From: Pectobacterium actinidiae
Lineage (GTDB): Bacteria > Pseudomonadota > Gammaproteobacteria > Enterobacterales > Enterobacteriaceae
Reading direction: 5' to 3'
DNA length: 64,000 nt
Assembly: GCF_000803315.1 (NCBI RefSeq)
Contig: NZ_JRMH01000001.1
Location: 2,914,001-2,978,000 of the forward strand
The notes under the pieces were generated by a model that did no database searches, had not been told where the DNA came from, and worked only from the letters and a program-made list of their open reading frames with translations. How positions within the stretch are numbered: position 1 is the stretch's first letter; every line of letters starts with the position of its first letter. A program made the translations under genes and the position numbers. Positions 45,980 through 55,209 of the stretch are shown piece after piece.

Positions 45980-47382
45980 ACTCCCATTAGCGGGGTCAGC
46001 AGCGCGGCGACATCCTGACAGTCCTCAAGTTCGGATAACGCCGCCGTTGCCTCCGCAACATGTGTTGGGGCAAGTCGAGACGATAGATTCTCCGCAAATT
46101 TCGCCATGATGCGGCTTTCCGCTAACGGATGTTCCGCGCAGCCCAGCGGAAACGCAATACGCTCCCCCACCACAACCTGACCTTGCGTGATGACATCAAC
46201 CTGCAACACCGGACGACGTTCCTGCGCCATAAGCTGGTCAAGCTCGGGAGACACCTCAACGTGAACCTTATCGGCCAGCGCCTGAAGCACCGGGTTGGCT
46301 AAGGTCTCATCGGCACTCCAGCGATGGCGCGGAATACGGTGGGCAAGACAGGCCAGCGCAAATGGCAGGCTGAACTGTGCATCCGTTTCATTTTGCGGTC
46401 GCGTATCCATAAAATCAGCGGCCAGCCTCTGGCTTCCTGTTACGCGAATAACGTCGATGTCCTGCGGTGATAACGTCAGCTCGTCCTGTATGCGCTCGAA
46501 GGATTCCAGCGCGGTATGTATCCAGCGACAGGCCGGATACGCCTTGAAACTGGCGTGTTGAAGCGCCCATTGTTCTCCCAGGCCGGTAATCAATGCCGCT
46601 TCATCAAAGCGGTCAGATCCCATCATGCGCCAGAATCCCTGATCGCCGGACAGCACATCTCTTGGGCCGATAATCCCGCCACGATGCAGTTCGACGGCAC
46701 GGACGCCCGACTCTGCGGCAGGGGCGTTGTAATCCTTGAAAGACACCAGCGGCCGCTGCTGCCAGTTGTATTTGTGCAAGCTGGGCAACGGCGTCAACGA
46801 CGCGGCCAAACCGATGGCGTTCTCTACGCCTTCGGCGTCACACCCCGTTAGTAATCCGTAGGCTACCGCCGCCCCGATGGATTCATGCTGGCACACGCCG
46901 TAAACCTGCTGAAAACGCGCCTGAGTCGGCTGCTGAGACTGAATGATCCGACCATTAATTTCATACGCCGCAGCCAGCGCACAAATCAGCGTTTCGCCGT
47001 CGATCGGACGCGTTCCTACTGCCGCTAGCGCGGCGGCAACCAGTGTGGCACCGGGGTGCCCCATGCCGCGTCCGGCAACCTCATAGCCATCGTCATAATC
47101 CAGCGCATTGATCGCCGCCGCATTCAAAAACGCCGCGCCGATGGCTGCTAGCGGCGCTCCGCCATCCACTATTGGGCTGTTACCCGCCGCATAGTGCAGG
47201 CGGGTGACGCGTGCGCAATCCCGTACCACCTGACTGTTTGCGCCTGCAATGCCGCAGCCCAGGCTGTCGATAAAATGCAGCACAATTTTTCTTCTTAATG
47301 CCGCAGGAATGTCCTGAATCGTCAACTGATGGGCAAAGGTCGCCAGACGTAGCGTCAGGGGTAATACGGCAGAGTGAGTCAT
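45973..47382 (-). CDS. MmgE/PrpD-family protein
   Basis: 469 residues from ATG 47382; a GTG 15 codons earlier is an alternative, and neither has a strong ribosome site. Family of 2-methylcitrate dehydratase and related acid dehydratases or isomerases (iminodisuccinate epimerase, cis-aconitate decarboxylase). Seen: HFIDSLGCGIAGANSQVVRD, AAINALDYDDGYEVAGRGMG, HPGATLVAAALAAVGTRPID and FKAYPACRWIHTALESFERI. Without the rest of a prp operon a methylcitrate role is unlikely. With an amino-acid transporter on one side and an acid-specific enolase-superfamily enzyme on the other, a modified dicarboxylate or amino acid is more likely. Confidence 0.83.
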   Translation of the reverse strand: MTHSAVLPLTLRLATFAHQLTIQDIPAALRRKIVLHFIDSLGCGIAGANSQVVRDCARVTRLHYAAGNSPIVDGGAPLAAIGAAFLNAAAINALDYDDGYEVAGRGMGHPGATLVAAALAAVGTRPIDGETLICALAAAYEINGRIIQSQQPTQARFQQVYGVCQHESIGAAVAYGLLTGCDAEGVENAIGLAASLTPLPSLHKYNWQQRPLVSFKDYNAPAAESGVRAVELHRGGIIGPRDVLSGDQGFWRMMGSDRFDEAALITGLGEQWALQHASFKAYPACRWIHTALESFERIQDELTLSPQDIDVIRVTGSQRLAADFMDTRPQNETDAQFSLPFALACLAHRIPRHRWSADETLANPVLQALADKVHVEVSPELDQLMAQERRPVLQVDVITQGQVVVGERIAFPLGCAEHPLAESRIMAKFAENLSSRLAPTHVAEATAALSELEDCQDVAALLTPLMGVS

Positions 47383-47507
47383 CGAAAAATCGTCATTTGT
47401 TATACATAAAAGGAATATTAGCACCACGTTTTATTATTTATTTATCATTTTTTCGACCTGCTAAGATGCATAGGTTCTAACAAAATAAGAAACGTATTTC
47501 CTAATTC

Positions 47508-47630
<123 letters not shown>

Positions 47631-47656
47631 ACGCACTTTTCAGGGGCGCTATATTT

Positions 47657-48334
47657 ATGTCGTATCAGTGGGATTTTTCCGCCATCTGGCCCTATCACCA
47701 GCTGCTGCTGGAGGGGCTATGGGGAACGATAAAGATCGGTGCGACCAGCATCCTGATCGGTATGGTCGCTGGCATGGTGCTCGCTGCGATGAAAATGTCA
47801 CCTCGGCGGCTCTTGCGTCTGCCCGCCGCAATGTTGATTGGTTTTTATCGTAATACGCCCGCGCTGGTGCATTTTTTCTGGATTTACTATGCCCTGCCTG
47901 TCATTACGCCGTTAACCTTTTCGCCTTTTACCGCCGCCGTGATCGCGTTGTCCGCACAGTCCGGTGCCTTCTATGCCGAAGTTTACCGTGGCGCGATCTC
48001 GTCTATTCACACGGGGCAATGGGAAGGGGCTAAAGCGCTGGGCATGTCGAAATCAACGGCACTGCGTCGGGTTATTCTCCCACAGGCGTTACGCCGGATG
48101 ATCCCACCCTTTATTGAGCGTTCGTTTGAACTCATCAAATCCACGTCGCTGGCGTCATCACTGGCCTACAGCGAACTGCTTTATCAGGCGATGCAGATCA
48201 ACAGCCAGACCTACCGACCGCTGGAAGTCTACAGTCTGGTGGCGGTGATGTATTTCACCCTGCTGCTGCTGATTAGCCTGTTCAGTCAACATATTGAGAA
48301 ACGGCTGTCACTGGCAGACCGTCGACTCGCGTAA
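47657..48334 (+). CDS. Amino-acid ABC transporter permease 1
   Basis: 225 residues, HisMQ/GlnP type: GLWGTIKIGATSILIGMVAG, FYRNTPALVHFFWIYYALPV and the EAA loop EGAKALGMSKSTALRRVILP. Eight bases before the second permease. The two permeases likely form a heterodimer. Confidence 0.88.
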   Translation: MSYQWDFSAIWPYHQLLLEGLWGTIKIGATSILIGMVAGMVLAAMKMSPRRLLRLPAAMLIGFYRNTPALVHFFWIYYALPVITPLTFSPFTAAVIALSAQSGAFYAEVYRGAISSIHTGQWEGAKALGMSKSTALRRVILPQALRRMIPPFIERSFELIKSTSLASSLAYSELLYQAMQINSQTYRPLEVYSLVAVMYFTLLLLISLFSQHIEKRLSLADRRLA

Positions 48335-48342
48335 GGAACAGC

Positions 48343-49008
48343 ATGCATTATCAATGGGATTTCTCGCTGGTCTGGCACAACCTTCCCGTGCTGCTGAAAG
48401 GCCTTGGCGTCACGCTCGAACTGTGGCTACTGGCCGGTGTGCTGGGAACCGCGTTGGGTCTGGTTCTCGGTCTGTTTCGCGTGTTTGGCAAGCGCTGGCT
48501 GTCATTGCCCGCCAGATGCTTTGTCGAAATCTTCCGCAATACGCCTGTGCTGATCCAACTGATCTGGTTCTATTACGCCTTTCCGGTTCTGGTTGGTTTG
48601 CAGTTCAGTACGTTCGGCGCCGCCGCACTGGCACTGACGCTGTATAGCGCGGCCTACTGTACGGAAATTTTCCGTGCCGGACTGCAATCCATCGACCACG
48701 GGCAGTGGGAAGGCGCAAAAGCGCTGGGGATGCGGCACACGGTCATCTTACGGCGTGTGGTTTTGCCACAGGTGCTGCGCAACATGCTGCCCGCATTGAC
48801 CAACCGGATGATCGAATTGGCTAAGGTCACCTCGCTGGCCTCGATACTGGCCGTCAACGAACTGATGTACCAAGGGCGACTGCTGAGCAGCACCTACTAT
48901 CGTCCGCTGGAAATCCTGACGGTGGTGGCACTGCTCTATTTCGTTCTGATCTGGCCGGGGAGCTACCTTGCCGCACGACTTGAACGCCGTTTCCGTTCCA
49001 CCCCCTAG
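48343..49008 (+). CDS. Amino-acid ABC transporter permease 2
   Basis: 221 residues, same family: LLKGLGVTLELWLLAGVLGT, EIFRNTPVLIQLIWFYYAFP and EAA loop EGAKALGMRHTVILRRVVLP. AAGGA precedes the ATG. Shares the opening HYQWDFSLVW/SYQWDFSAIW with permease 1, showing a recent common origin. Confidence 0.88.
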   Translation: MHYQWDFSLVWHNLPVLLKGLGVTLELWLLAGVLGTALGLVLGLFRVFGKRWLSLPARCFVEIFRNTPVLIQLIWFYYAFPVLVGLQFSTFGAAALALTLYSAAYCTEIFRAGLQSIDHGQWEGAKALGMRHTVILRRVVLPQVLRNMLPALTNRMIELAKVTSLASILAVNELMYQGRLLSSTYYRPLEILTVVALLYFVLIWPGSYLAARLERRFRSTP

Positions 49009-49031
49009 CCTGACAGCGATATAGGATTGCT

Positions 49032-49844
49032 ATGAGTGAAGATAACGTTCTGCGTGAAAATGTAGACTTGAATGAGGATGTCGTTCTGCGCATCCGCGGA
49101 CTCCAGAAGCGCTTCGGTGCCGTTGAGGTATTGAAAGGTATCGATCTGGATGTGCGACGCGGTGAAAAAATCGCCATCATCGGTGGCAGCGGTTCGGGGA
49201 AAAGTACGCTGCTGCGCTGCCTGAATTTCATGGAGATCCCCAGCGCAGGCACTATCGAACTGGATGGTGTAGTTCTGGGGAAAACGGATGCCAAAGGCCA
49301 GCGCGACTATCCGGAAAAGCAGCTGTGCGCCGTGCGGGAACGCGTAGGGATGGTGTTTCAGCAATTCAATCTGTTTCCCCATATGACTGTGCTAGAAAAT
49401 GTGCGTGAAGCGCTGCTATCGGTAAAAAAGATACCGCGCCATGACGCGGATACCATCGCCAAAGCACAGTTGGAAAAAGTCGGATTAGGCAACAAGCAAG
49501 AGGCGCGTCCCGCCAGTCTGTCCGGCGGGCAACAGCAGCGCGTGGCGATTGCCCGTGCGCTGGCGATGTCTCCGGAGATCATGCTGTTCGATGAGCCGAC
49601 CTCATCGCTGGATCCGGAACTGGTGGGGGAAGTGCTGCACACCATTCGGGCGTTAGCGGAGGAAGGCCGCACGCTGCTGCTGGTCACCCATGAACTGGGG
49701 TTTGCCTATCACTTCGCCGACCGCGTCATCTTTATCGAGAATGGCGTGATCCATGAAATGGGCAGCGCCGAACAGGTGCTCAAAAACCCGCAGCAGCCTC
49801 GCACGCAAGCCTTCCTTGCTCGCTTTGCCGAACGCTCCTTTTAG
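49032..49844 (+). CDS. Amino-acid ABC transporter ATPase (HisP/GlnQ-type)
   Basis: 270 residues: Walker A GGSGSGKST, Q-loop VFQQFNLFPHMTVLENV, signature LSGGQQQRVAIARAL, Walker B MLFDEPTSSLDPELVGEVL, H-loop VTHELGFAYHFADRVIF. The PAAT insert after Walker A (GVVLGKTDAKGQRDY) is longer than in GlnQ and like that of HisP. The aminotransferase-like gene follows 28 bases on. Confidence 0.9.
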   Translation: MSEDNVLRENVDLNEDVVLRIRGLQKRFGAVEVLKGIDLDVRRGEKIAIIGGSGSGKSTLLRCLNFMEIPSAGTIELDGVVLGKTDAKGQRDYPEKQLCAVRERVGMVFQQFNLFPHMTVLENVREALLSVKKIPRHDADTIAKAQLEKVGLGNKQEARPASLSGGQQQRVAIARALAMSPEIMLFDEPTSSLDPELVGEVLHTIRALAEEGRTLLLVTHELGFAYHFADRVIFIENGVIHEMGSAEQVLKNPQQPRTQAFLARFAERSF

Positions 49845-49872
49845 CTCATCATTCACATTCAGGAACAGCACG

Positions 49873-50790
49873 ATGCAACCCACATTATCCAGCCAAAGCA
49901 GTCAGGCGTATTTGCAAGATCCGCGTAACAACGACGTACAGGTGTATGTGAATGGGGAATTCGTTCATCGCGATAATGCGGTGGTGTCGATCTTTGATTC
50001 CGGCTACGTGTGCGGCGACGGCGTATGGGAAGGATTACGTCTGGTTAACGGCCGCTTGATCGCGCTGGAGGCCCATCTGGATCGCCTGTTCGACGGTGCT
50101 GCCGCAATCCAGTTGAACATCGGCCACAGCCGAGAAGCGCTGACTGATATTCTCTACAAGACATTAGCCGTCAACGGCATGACCGATGGCGCGCATATCC
50201 GCCTGATGATTACCCGTGGGAAAAAGCATACGCCGAATCAGGATCCCCGTTTCATCATCGGCGGCGCAACCATCGTGTGCGTGGCGGAGTATAAGGTCGT
50301 CGATACCGCGGCGAAAAAGCGCGGGCTGACGCTGTTTACCTCCACTTACCGCACCAGCACGCCAGACGTCTTCGATCTGCGGCTGAACTCACACAGTCGG
50401 CTCAATCTTATTCAGGCACTGCTGCAAGCGTTGCAGGCCGGTGCCGATGAGGCACTGATGCTGGATCCGCACGGTTTTGTCGCCAGTTGTAATTCCACCA
50501 ACTTTTTTATCGTCCGTCGCGGTGAACTGTGGACATCATCGGGTCGTTACTGCTTCAACGGCATTACCCGTCAGACTCTTATCACTCTCGCGCAGGCTAA
50601 CGGGCTGAAGGTCAGGGCTCAGGATTTTACGCTGGCAGAAGCCCTCACCGCCGATGAAGCCTTTGTGACCGGCACGCTGGCGGGCATCACCCCCGTAAAA
50701 GCACTGGATGGCCGCCCGTTTAACCCCGAACACCGCCCGGTGACCGAGCAACTCAGCCAGTGGTATGAGGCGTATTTGCACGCGCAGTAA
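49873..50790 (+). CDS. Class IV aminotransferase-like protein lacking the PLP lysine
   Basis: 305 residues from ATG 49873 (AGGA upstream). The fold is that of BCAT/D-amino acid aminotransferase: VYVNGEFVHRDNAVVSIFD, GDGVWEGLRLVNGRLIALEAHLDRL, AHIRLMITRG, and GTLAGITPVKALDGRPF near the end. At the place where DIKSLNLL carries the PLP lysine this protein reads LRLNSHSRLN, giving Asn172. Where VTEGTSSN carries the PLP-pairing glutamate it reads VASCNSTN, giving Ser205. I think LNSHS sequences recur in a subgroup of this family, so the change may be a conserved trait rather than decay. Direct operon with the amino-acid transporter suggests a substrate-related role; ordinary transamination is doubtful. 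Confidence 0.8.
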   Translation: MQPTLSSQSSQAYLQDPRNNDVQVYVNGEFVHRDNAVVSIFDSGYVCGDGVWEGLRLVNGRLIALEAHLDRLFDGAAAIQLNIGHSREALTDILYKTLAVNGMTDGAHIRLMITRGKKHTPNQDPRFIIGGATIVCVAEYKVVDTAAKKRGLTLFTSTYRTSTPDVFDLRLNSHSRLNLIQALLQALQAGADEALMLDPHGFVASCNSTNFFIVRRGELWTSSGRYCFNGITRQTLITLAQANGLKVRAQDFTLAEALTADEAFVTGTLAGITPVKALDGRPFNPEHRPVTEQLSQWYEAYLHAQ

Positions 50791-50806
50791 AATAGAATTT
50801 TACTGC
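50784..50806 (+). terminator. Stem-loop after the aminotransferase-like gene
   Basis: Perfect 10-bp arms GCAGTAAAAT (50784-50793) and ATTTTACTGC (50797-50806), 3-base loop, overlapping the stop codon. AU-rich stem, so weak as a terminator. Confidence 0.45.
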
Positions 50807-50878
50807 CTTATTTATGGTGTACCGTCAATCAGGTAGTTTATAACAATAGAGTGTGAAATTAGCCTTCATGAGAGAGTT

Positions 50879-51697
50879 ATGAGCGACAAAAGTAGAGCGT
50901 TTCGCCTTCTTCACGAATCCGGGAATACCTTTGTCATCCCTAATCCATGGGACATTGGCACGGCCAGAATACTTGAAAAAATGGGTTTTATGGCTCTCGC
51001 CACAACCAGTGCAGGTCTCGCCTTTTCTCTGGGAGTAACTGAAGGTCAGGTTCCTTGGCAACAGACAATTCACCATTGCCGGAACATCGCCGAAGCGACC
51101 ACGCTGCCCGTATCAGCCGATCTGGAGAAAGGAATGGGAGACAGTCCAGATAGCGCCGCTGAAACCATCAGGATTGCCGTTGACGCCGGACTTGCAGGCT
51201 GTTCTCTTGAGGATCATACCGGCCAACCAGAAGCCCCTATCTTCGATTTACATCTCGCGGTCGAGAGAATTTCAGCAGCGGTTGAATCGCGTGATGCATG
51301 TGATCCAAATTTTGTTATTACTGCGCGCGCTGAAAATTTCATGTGGGGTCATCAGGATCTTGATGAAACGATCCTGAGGCTTCAGGCGTTCGAAAAAGCG
51401 GGAGCAGATGTTCTCTATGCCCCAGGAATTCATGATCTCTCGATGATTCACACCCTCTGCCAGTCTGTTAAAAAGCCTGTCAATGTTGTAATGGGGTTGC
51501 CCGGAAATGTTTACAGTGTTGAAGAACTTTCACAAGCCGGAGCCAAACGTATAAGCGTCGGAGCCTCAATGGCTCGATTCGCCTATGGCGCATTCGTACA
51601 GGCAGCACAGGAGGTCAGTCGTGATGGCACTTTTTCTTATTCAAAACATGCCATGGGTTTTTCAGAGCTTGAGGCTTTTTTTCGAATAAGCACGTGA
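50879..51697 (+). CDS. Isocitrate lyase/PEP mutase-family enzyme
   Basis: 272 residues. Motifs: FVIPNPWDIGTARILEKMGF, TTSAGLAFSLGVTEGQ, PVSADLEKGMGDSPDSAAET (metal site), CSLEDHTG, ITARAEN and MGLPGNVYSVEELSQAGAKRISVG. This is the PEPM subgroup of small ICL-like enzymes with no KKCGH motif, so it is not a true isocitrate lyase. Carbon-carbon or carbon-phosphorus cleavage of an oxo-acid is the likely chemistry; substrate unknown. Monocistronic. The flanking sequence is more AT-rich than the transporter operon. Confidence 0.85.
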   Translation: MSDKSRAFRLLHESGNTFVIPNPWDIGTARILEKMGFMALATTSAGLAFSLGVTEGQVPWQQTIHHCRNIAEATTLPVSADLEKGMGDSPDSAAETIRIAVDAGLAGCSLEDHTGQPEAPIFDLHLAVERISAAVESRDACDPNFVITARAENFMWGHQDLDETILRLQAFEKAGADVLYAPGIHDLSMIHTLCQSVKKPVNVVMGLPGNVYSVEELSQAGAKRISVGASMARFAYGAFVQAAQEVSRDGTFSYSKHAMGFSELEAFFRIST

Positions 51698-51708
51698 TGA
51701 TCGTACCA

Positions 51709-51951
51709 TTAATTTTCCCAGCCCATTTCACGGTACGTCATACGATCTAGCTCAGCAAAAGGTGTTTTATATTCCCCCCAGTTCATAAATGAGTAATAGC
51801 GCGTCATTGCTTCAAAACGGCTTGAGGCCTCTACTTCCCATATAAGTTTTGAATCTGGATGTAAAAATTTTTTAGCTGCCTCTCCGCGTGAACCCGCAAG
51901 ACAGAAAGTCTGGGATCCATCAGGCTCAACCCATAGTTCATGTCTCAACAT
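51709..51951 (-). CDS. Conserved-looking 80-residue hypothetical protein
   Basis: Opens MLRHELWVEPDGSQTFCLAG, includes AAKKFLHPDSKLIWEVEASS and ends ELDRMTYREMGWEN. Compact, acidic, no signal or membrane segment. I remember small proteins of this kind as uncharacterised in enterobacteria but cannot name a family. Its 3' end is 11 bases from the convergent PEPM gene. Confidence 0.6.
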   Translation of the reverse strand: MLRHELWVEPDGSQTFCLAGSRGEAAKKFLHPDSKLIWEVEASSRFEAMTRYYSFMNWGEYKTPFAELDRMTYREMGWEN

Positions 51952-52260
51952 TCACCCTCTTTTTGAAAAAATACGCCACTATCATCGGCCAAATATTATT
52001 TGGCATAGATTAACAGTAATTTACTCTTCACTAATTGAATCAATGCCATGAGAGTAATCCTTACCTATATAATAAAGCGATTTATTAATCCTTTCGCTGG
52101 CAGTCTATACGCCCGCACCGCTACGCCTCTGCACATCCTTACGGCCAATCAGAATATTATATTACTTAAATGCATATTCTTTGGTGATTTACTTCGTTCA
52201 TTTTCGATTTGCAGCAGATCTACTATGTGGCATCCACCATTTTCGACAGAGTGAAATGCT
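51952..52260. other. AT-rich intergenic region before cystathionine beta-synthase
   Basis: 309 bases, no gene supported. A short plus-strand frame from 52048 lacks a ribosome site. Promoters for the two divergent neighbours must lie here, but I see no clear box pair. Confidence 0.4.
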
Positions 52261-53628
52261 ATGAAAAGTGCCGATGCCGTTTTCAACCTGATCGGTCATA
52301 CGCCGTTGCTGGAGCTTACCCAGTTTGATACCGGCCCCTGCCGACTGTTCGTCAAACTGGAAAACCAGAACCCCGGCGGCTCGATTAAGGACCGTGTGGC
52401 GCTGTCTATGATTGAAAACGCAGAGCGTCAGGGCTGGCTGAAACCGGGTGGCACCATCGTTGAAGCCACCGCTGGCAATACCGGACTTGGTCTGGCACTG
52501 GTCGCCGCACTGAAGGGATATCACCTGATTCTGGTGGTGCCGGACAAAATGAGCCGCGAGAAAATCTTTCATCTACGGGCACTCGGTGCCGAAGTGCGGC
52601 TTACGCGCTCTGATGTCGCCAAAGGCCACCCTGATTACTATCAGGATTATGCCCGTCGTCTGACAGAGGAAACGCCCGATGCGTACTACATCGATCAGTT
52701 TAATAATTCGGCCAATCTGGAGGCGCACTACCGCACGACAGGCCCCGAACTGTGGCAGCAGATGGAAGAACAAATTGACGCTGTCGCCGTCGGCGTGGGT
52801 TCCGGTGGCACGCTGGGCGGGTTAACCCGCTACTTTGCCGAGGTGTCGCCGCAGACTGCCTTTGTCCTTGCCGACCCCGCCGGTTCGATTCTGACGGACT
52901 ATATACAGCGCGGTGAATATGGTGAGGCAGGAAGCTGGCTGGTGGAGGGGATTGGCGAGGATTTCGTGCCGGATCTGGCCGATTTCACTCAGGTTACCCA
53001 CGCTTACGCGATTGATGACGCCGAGTCTTTTCACACCGCTCGGGAACTGCTGCGTAAGGAAGGCGTGCTGGCTGGCTCCTCCAGCGGCACATTACTGGCC
53101 GCCGCCCTGCGCTATTGTCGAGCACAAACCGAACCTAAGCGGGTCGTCACCTTCGTTTGCGACAGCGGCAACAAATACCTGTCCAAGATGTTTAACGATT
53201 ACTGGATGATTGAGAAAGGACTTATCACGCGCCCGTCACACGGCGACCTGCGCGATCTCATCACCTATCGCCACGATGAAGGTGCCACGATTTCGGTGTC
53301 ACCTGACGACACGCTCAGCGTGGTACATGCCCGTATGCGGCTCTACGACATCTCCCAACTTCCCGTATTAGACAACGACCGCGTCGTCGGCGTGATTGAT
53401 GAATGGGATCTGCTAAACAGTCTCAAAAACGATACCCAGCATTTTTCACTGACGGCGCGCGAGGCGATGTCCGATCAGGTCAAGACGCTGCCAAAAGAGG
53501 CGTCGCCTGACGATCTGCTGGCAATTTTTGACCGGGGGTTTGTTGCTGTGATTCTCGACGGCGATCGTTTTCTCGGTTTGATCACGCGTACAGATGTCCT
53601 GAACCACTGGCGGCAGACGCTTCGCTGA
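52261..53628 (+). CDS. Cystathionine beta-synthase
   Basis: 455 residues. Condenses serine (or O-acetylserine) with homocysteine to cystathionine. Fold type II PLP core: NPGGSIKDRVALSMIENAER with Schiff-base Lys43, EATAGNTGLGLALVAALKG, GVGSGGTLGGLTRYF, then CVFVCDSGNKY-like VTFVCDSGNKYLSKMFNDYW. The C-terminal 120 residues form a CBS pair (TISVSPDDTLSVVHARMRLY; FVAVILDGDRFLGLITRTDV), the regulatory module that binds adenosyl ligands in the family. The N-terminal heme domain of animal enzymes is absent, as in bacteria. With the next gene, 45 bases on, it forms a reverse-transsulfuration operon. Confidence 0.9.
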   Translation: MKSADAVFNLIGHTPLLELTQFDTGPCRLFVKLENQNPGGSIKDRVALSMIENAERQGWLKPGGTIVEATAGNTGLGLALVAALKGYHLILVVPDKMSREKIFHLRALGAEVRLTRSDVAKGHPDYYQDYARRLTEETPDAYYIDQFNNSANLEAHYRTTGPELWQQMEEQIDAVAVGVGSGGTLGGLTRYFAEVSPQTAFVLADPAGSILTDYIQRGEYGEAGSWLVEGIGEDFVPDLADFTQVTHAYAIDDAESFHTARELLRKEGVLAGSSSGTLLAAALRYCRAQTEPKRVVTFVCDSGNKYLSKMFNDYWMIEKGLITRPSHGDLRDLITYRHDEGATISVSPDDTLSVVHARMRLYDISQLPVLDNDRVVGVIDEWDLLNSLKNDTQHFSLTAREAMSDQVKTLPKEASPDDLLAIFDRGFVAVILDGDRFLGLITRTDVLNHWRQTLR

Positions 53629-53673
53629 TACGTTGCTCACGCTTCTCTTTTCTTATCACTTAGGATGTGAACC

Positions 53674-54834
53674 ATGCCTCAATTCGATACCCAAACCGTT
53701 CACGCGGGCTATACCCCGGACAGCACTGGCGCAGTCATGCCCGCGATTTATGCAACCTCCACGTTTGCCCAACCCGCACCCGGTGAGCATACCGGCTACG
53801 AATATTCACGCAGCGGCAACCCGACGCGTGCGGTGCTGGAGGCGGCGATTGCCGAACTGGAAGGTGGGACGCGAGGCTTCGCTTTTGCCTCTGGTCTGGC
53901 CGCCAGTTCCACATTGCTGGAACTGCTCGATCAGGGTAGCCATATCGTGGCCGTGGACGATCTCTACGGCGGCACCTGGCGTCTGTTAGAAAATGTCCGC
54001 AAACGCACCGCCGGATTGCAAGTGACCTACGTTGACCCCGCCGATCTCACCGCGCTGGAACACGCCATTACGCCGCAGACAAAAATGATCTGGGTCGAAA
54101 CGCCGACCAATCCACTACTAAAACTGGCCGATCTGGCAGCCATCGCTACGTTAGCCAAAAAACATCGGCTCATCAGCGTGGCGGATAACACCTTTGCTTC
54201 ACCGGCGATTCAGCGTCCGCTGGATGTGGGGTTTGATATCGTGGTGCACTCCGCAACCAAATACCTCAACGGCCATTCAGACGTGATTGCCGGGCTGGCA
54301 GTCGTCGGCAAGAACAGTGAACTGGCGTCACAGTTGGCCTATCTGCAAAATGCGATTGGCGGCGTACTCGACCCCTTCAGCAGCTTCCTGACGCTGCGCG
54401 GCATCCGCACGCTGGCGCTGCGAATTGAACGCCACAATCAGAGCGCTCTTCAACTCGCACACTGGCTGGAACTCCAGCCGCAGGTGGAGCAGGTTTACTA
54501 TCCGGGGCTACCGAGCCACCCGCAGCACGGGTTGGCACAGCAGCAGATGCGCGGCTTTGGCGGCATGATCTCTGTGAGGTTGAAGGGTGATGAGGACTAT
54601 GCGCGTGAGGTTATTAAGCGCACGCGATTATTTACGCTGGCAGAGAGTCTGGGCGGCGTGGAAAGCCTGATTAGCCAGCCCTACTCCATGACCCACGCTT
54701 CCGTGCCGCTGGAAAAAAGACGACAAAAAGGGATCACGCCACAGCTGCTGCGTTTATCCGTGGGGATTGAAAATGTGCAGGACTTAATCGACGACCTGTA
54801 TCAGGCACTGAATGCGAGCAATATAAGTGAATGA
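53674..54834 (+). CDS. Cystathionine gamma-lyase/synthase family enzyme
   Basis: 386 residues. PLP enzyme of Cys/Met metabolism: YEYSRSGNPTRAVLEAAIAE, FAFASGLAASSTLLELLDQG, DDLYGGTWRLLENV, ETPTNPLLKLADL, and Schiff-base Lys196 in VVHSATKYLNGHSDVIAG. C-terminal SLGGVESLISQPYSMTHASV and LRLSVGIE. Family members catalyse gamma-synthase, beta-lyase or gamma-lyase reactions; the cystathionine beta-synthase gene next door favours gamma-lyase, releasing cysteine. Confidence 0.9.
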   Translation: MPQFDTQTVHAGYTPDSTGAVMPAIYATSTFAQPAPGEHTGYEYSRSGNPTRAVLEAAIAELEGGTRGFAFASGLAASSTLLELLDQGSHIVAVDDLYGGTWRLLENVRKRTAGLQVTYVDPADLTALEHAITPQTKMIWVETPTNPLLKLADLAAIATLAKKHRLISVADNTFASPAIQRPLDVGFDIVVHSATKYLNGHSDVIAGLAVVGKNSELASQLAYLQNAIGGVLDPFSSFLTLRGIRTLALRIERHNQSALQLAHWLELQPQVEQVYYPGLPSHPQHGLAQQQMRGFGGMISVRLKGDEDYAREVIKRTRLFTLAESLGGVESLISQPYSMTHASVPLEKRRQKGITPQLLRLSVGIENVQDLIDDLYQALNASNISE

Positions 54835-55209
54835 AACAGGCGGCATCTGCCACTCATAGCATTAGGAAACGTCAACCAACGCGTATCGTTTATGGCACCG
54901 ATCTTCACGGCGTAAAAATTATGCTGAGGTGGACATGAACGCCGAGTGAGCGACAGGACGTCGCGAAAGTCAGTGCCGCGTAGGGAACGCGTCACTGACG
55001 GCTCGAAAGGCGGGCATGGGCACCGAAGGAACCGCGTTAGCGGCATAATTCCCGCCAAAAAGCCTGGGTTCTTAAGGCGCCGGCGATTGGGCGCCCTAAG
55101 TCGGGCGTGGCATCAATGCCACAGAGAAACTCCGCGGCTTATCACGCACGAAACCTACTGTTCCTTGTGTTGGAATGCATCTAACTTTCACAAAGATAGC
55201 TATCAGGGG
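54835..55209 (+). ncRNA. Hairpin-rich non-coding element, candidate structured RNA or repeat
   Basis: 375 bases without a gene. Four strong stem-loops stand in a row: 54969-54999 (GTCAGTGCCGCG with CGCGTCACTGAC, 7-base loop), 55009-55056 (GGCGGG/CCCGCC), 55071-55100 (CTTAAGGCGCC with GGCGCCCTAAG), and 55107-55122 (GTGGCAT/ATGCCAC). It is GC-rich, unlike a usual intergenic gap. Strand is assigned arbitrarily. It may be an RNA, a palindromic-repeat mosaic or both. Confidence 0.4.

Noticed and set aside
50879..51697. True isocitrate lyase
   Set aside because: Too short (272 residues) and lacks the KKCGH signature.
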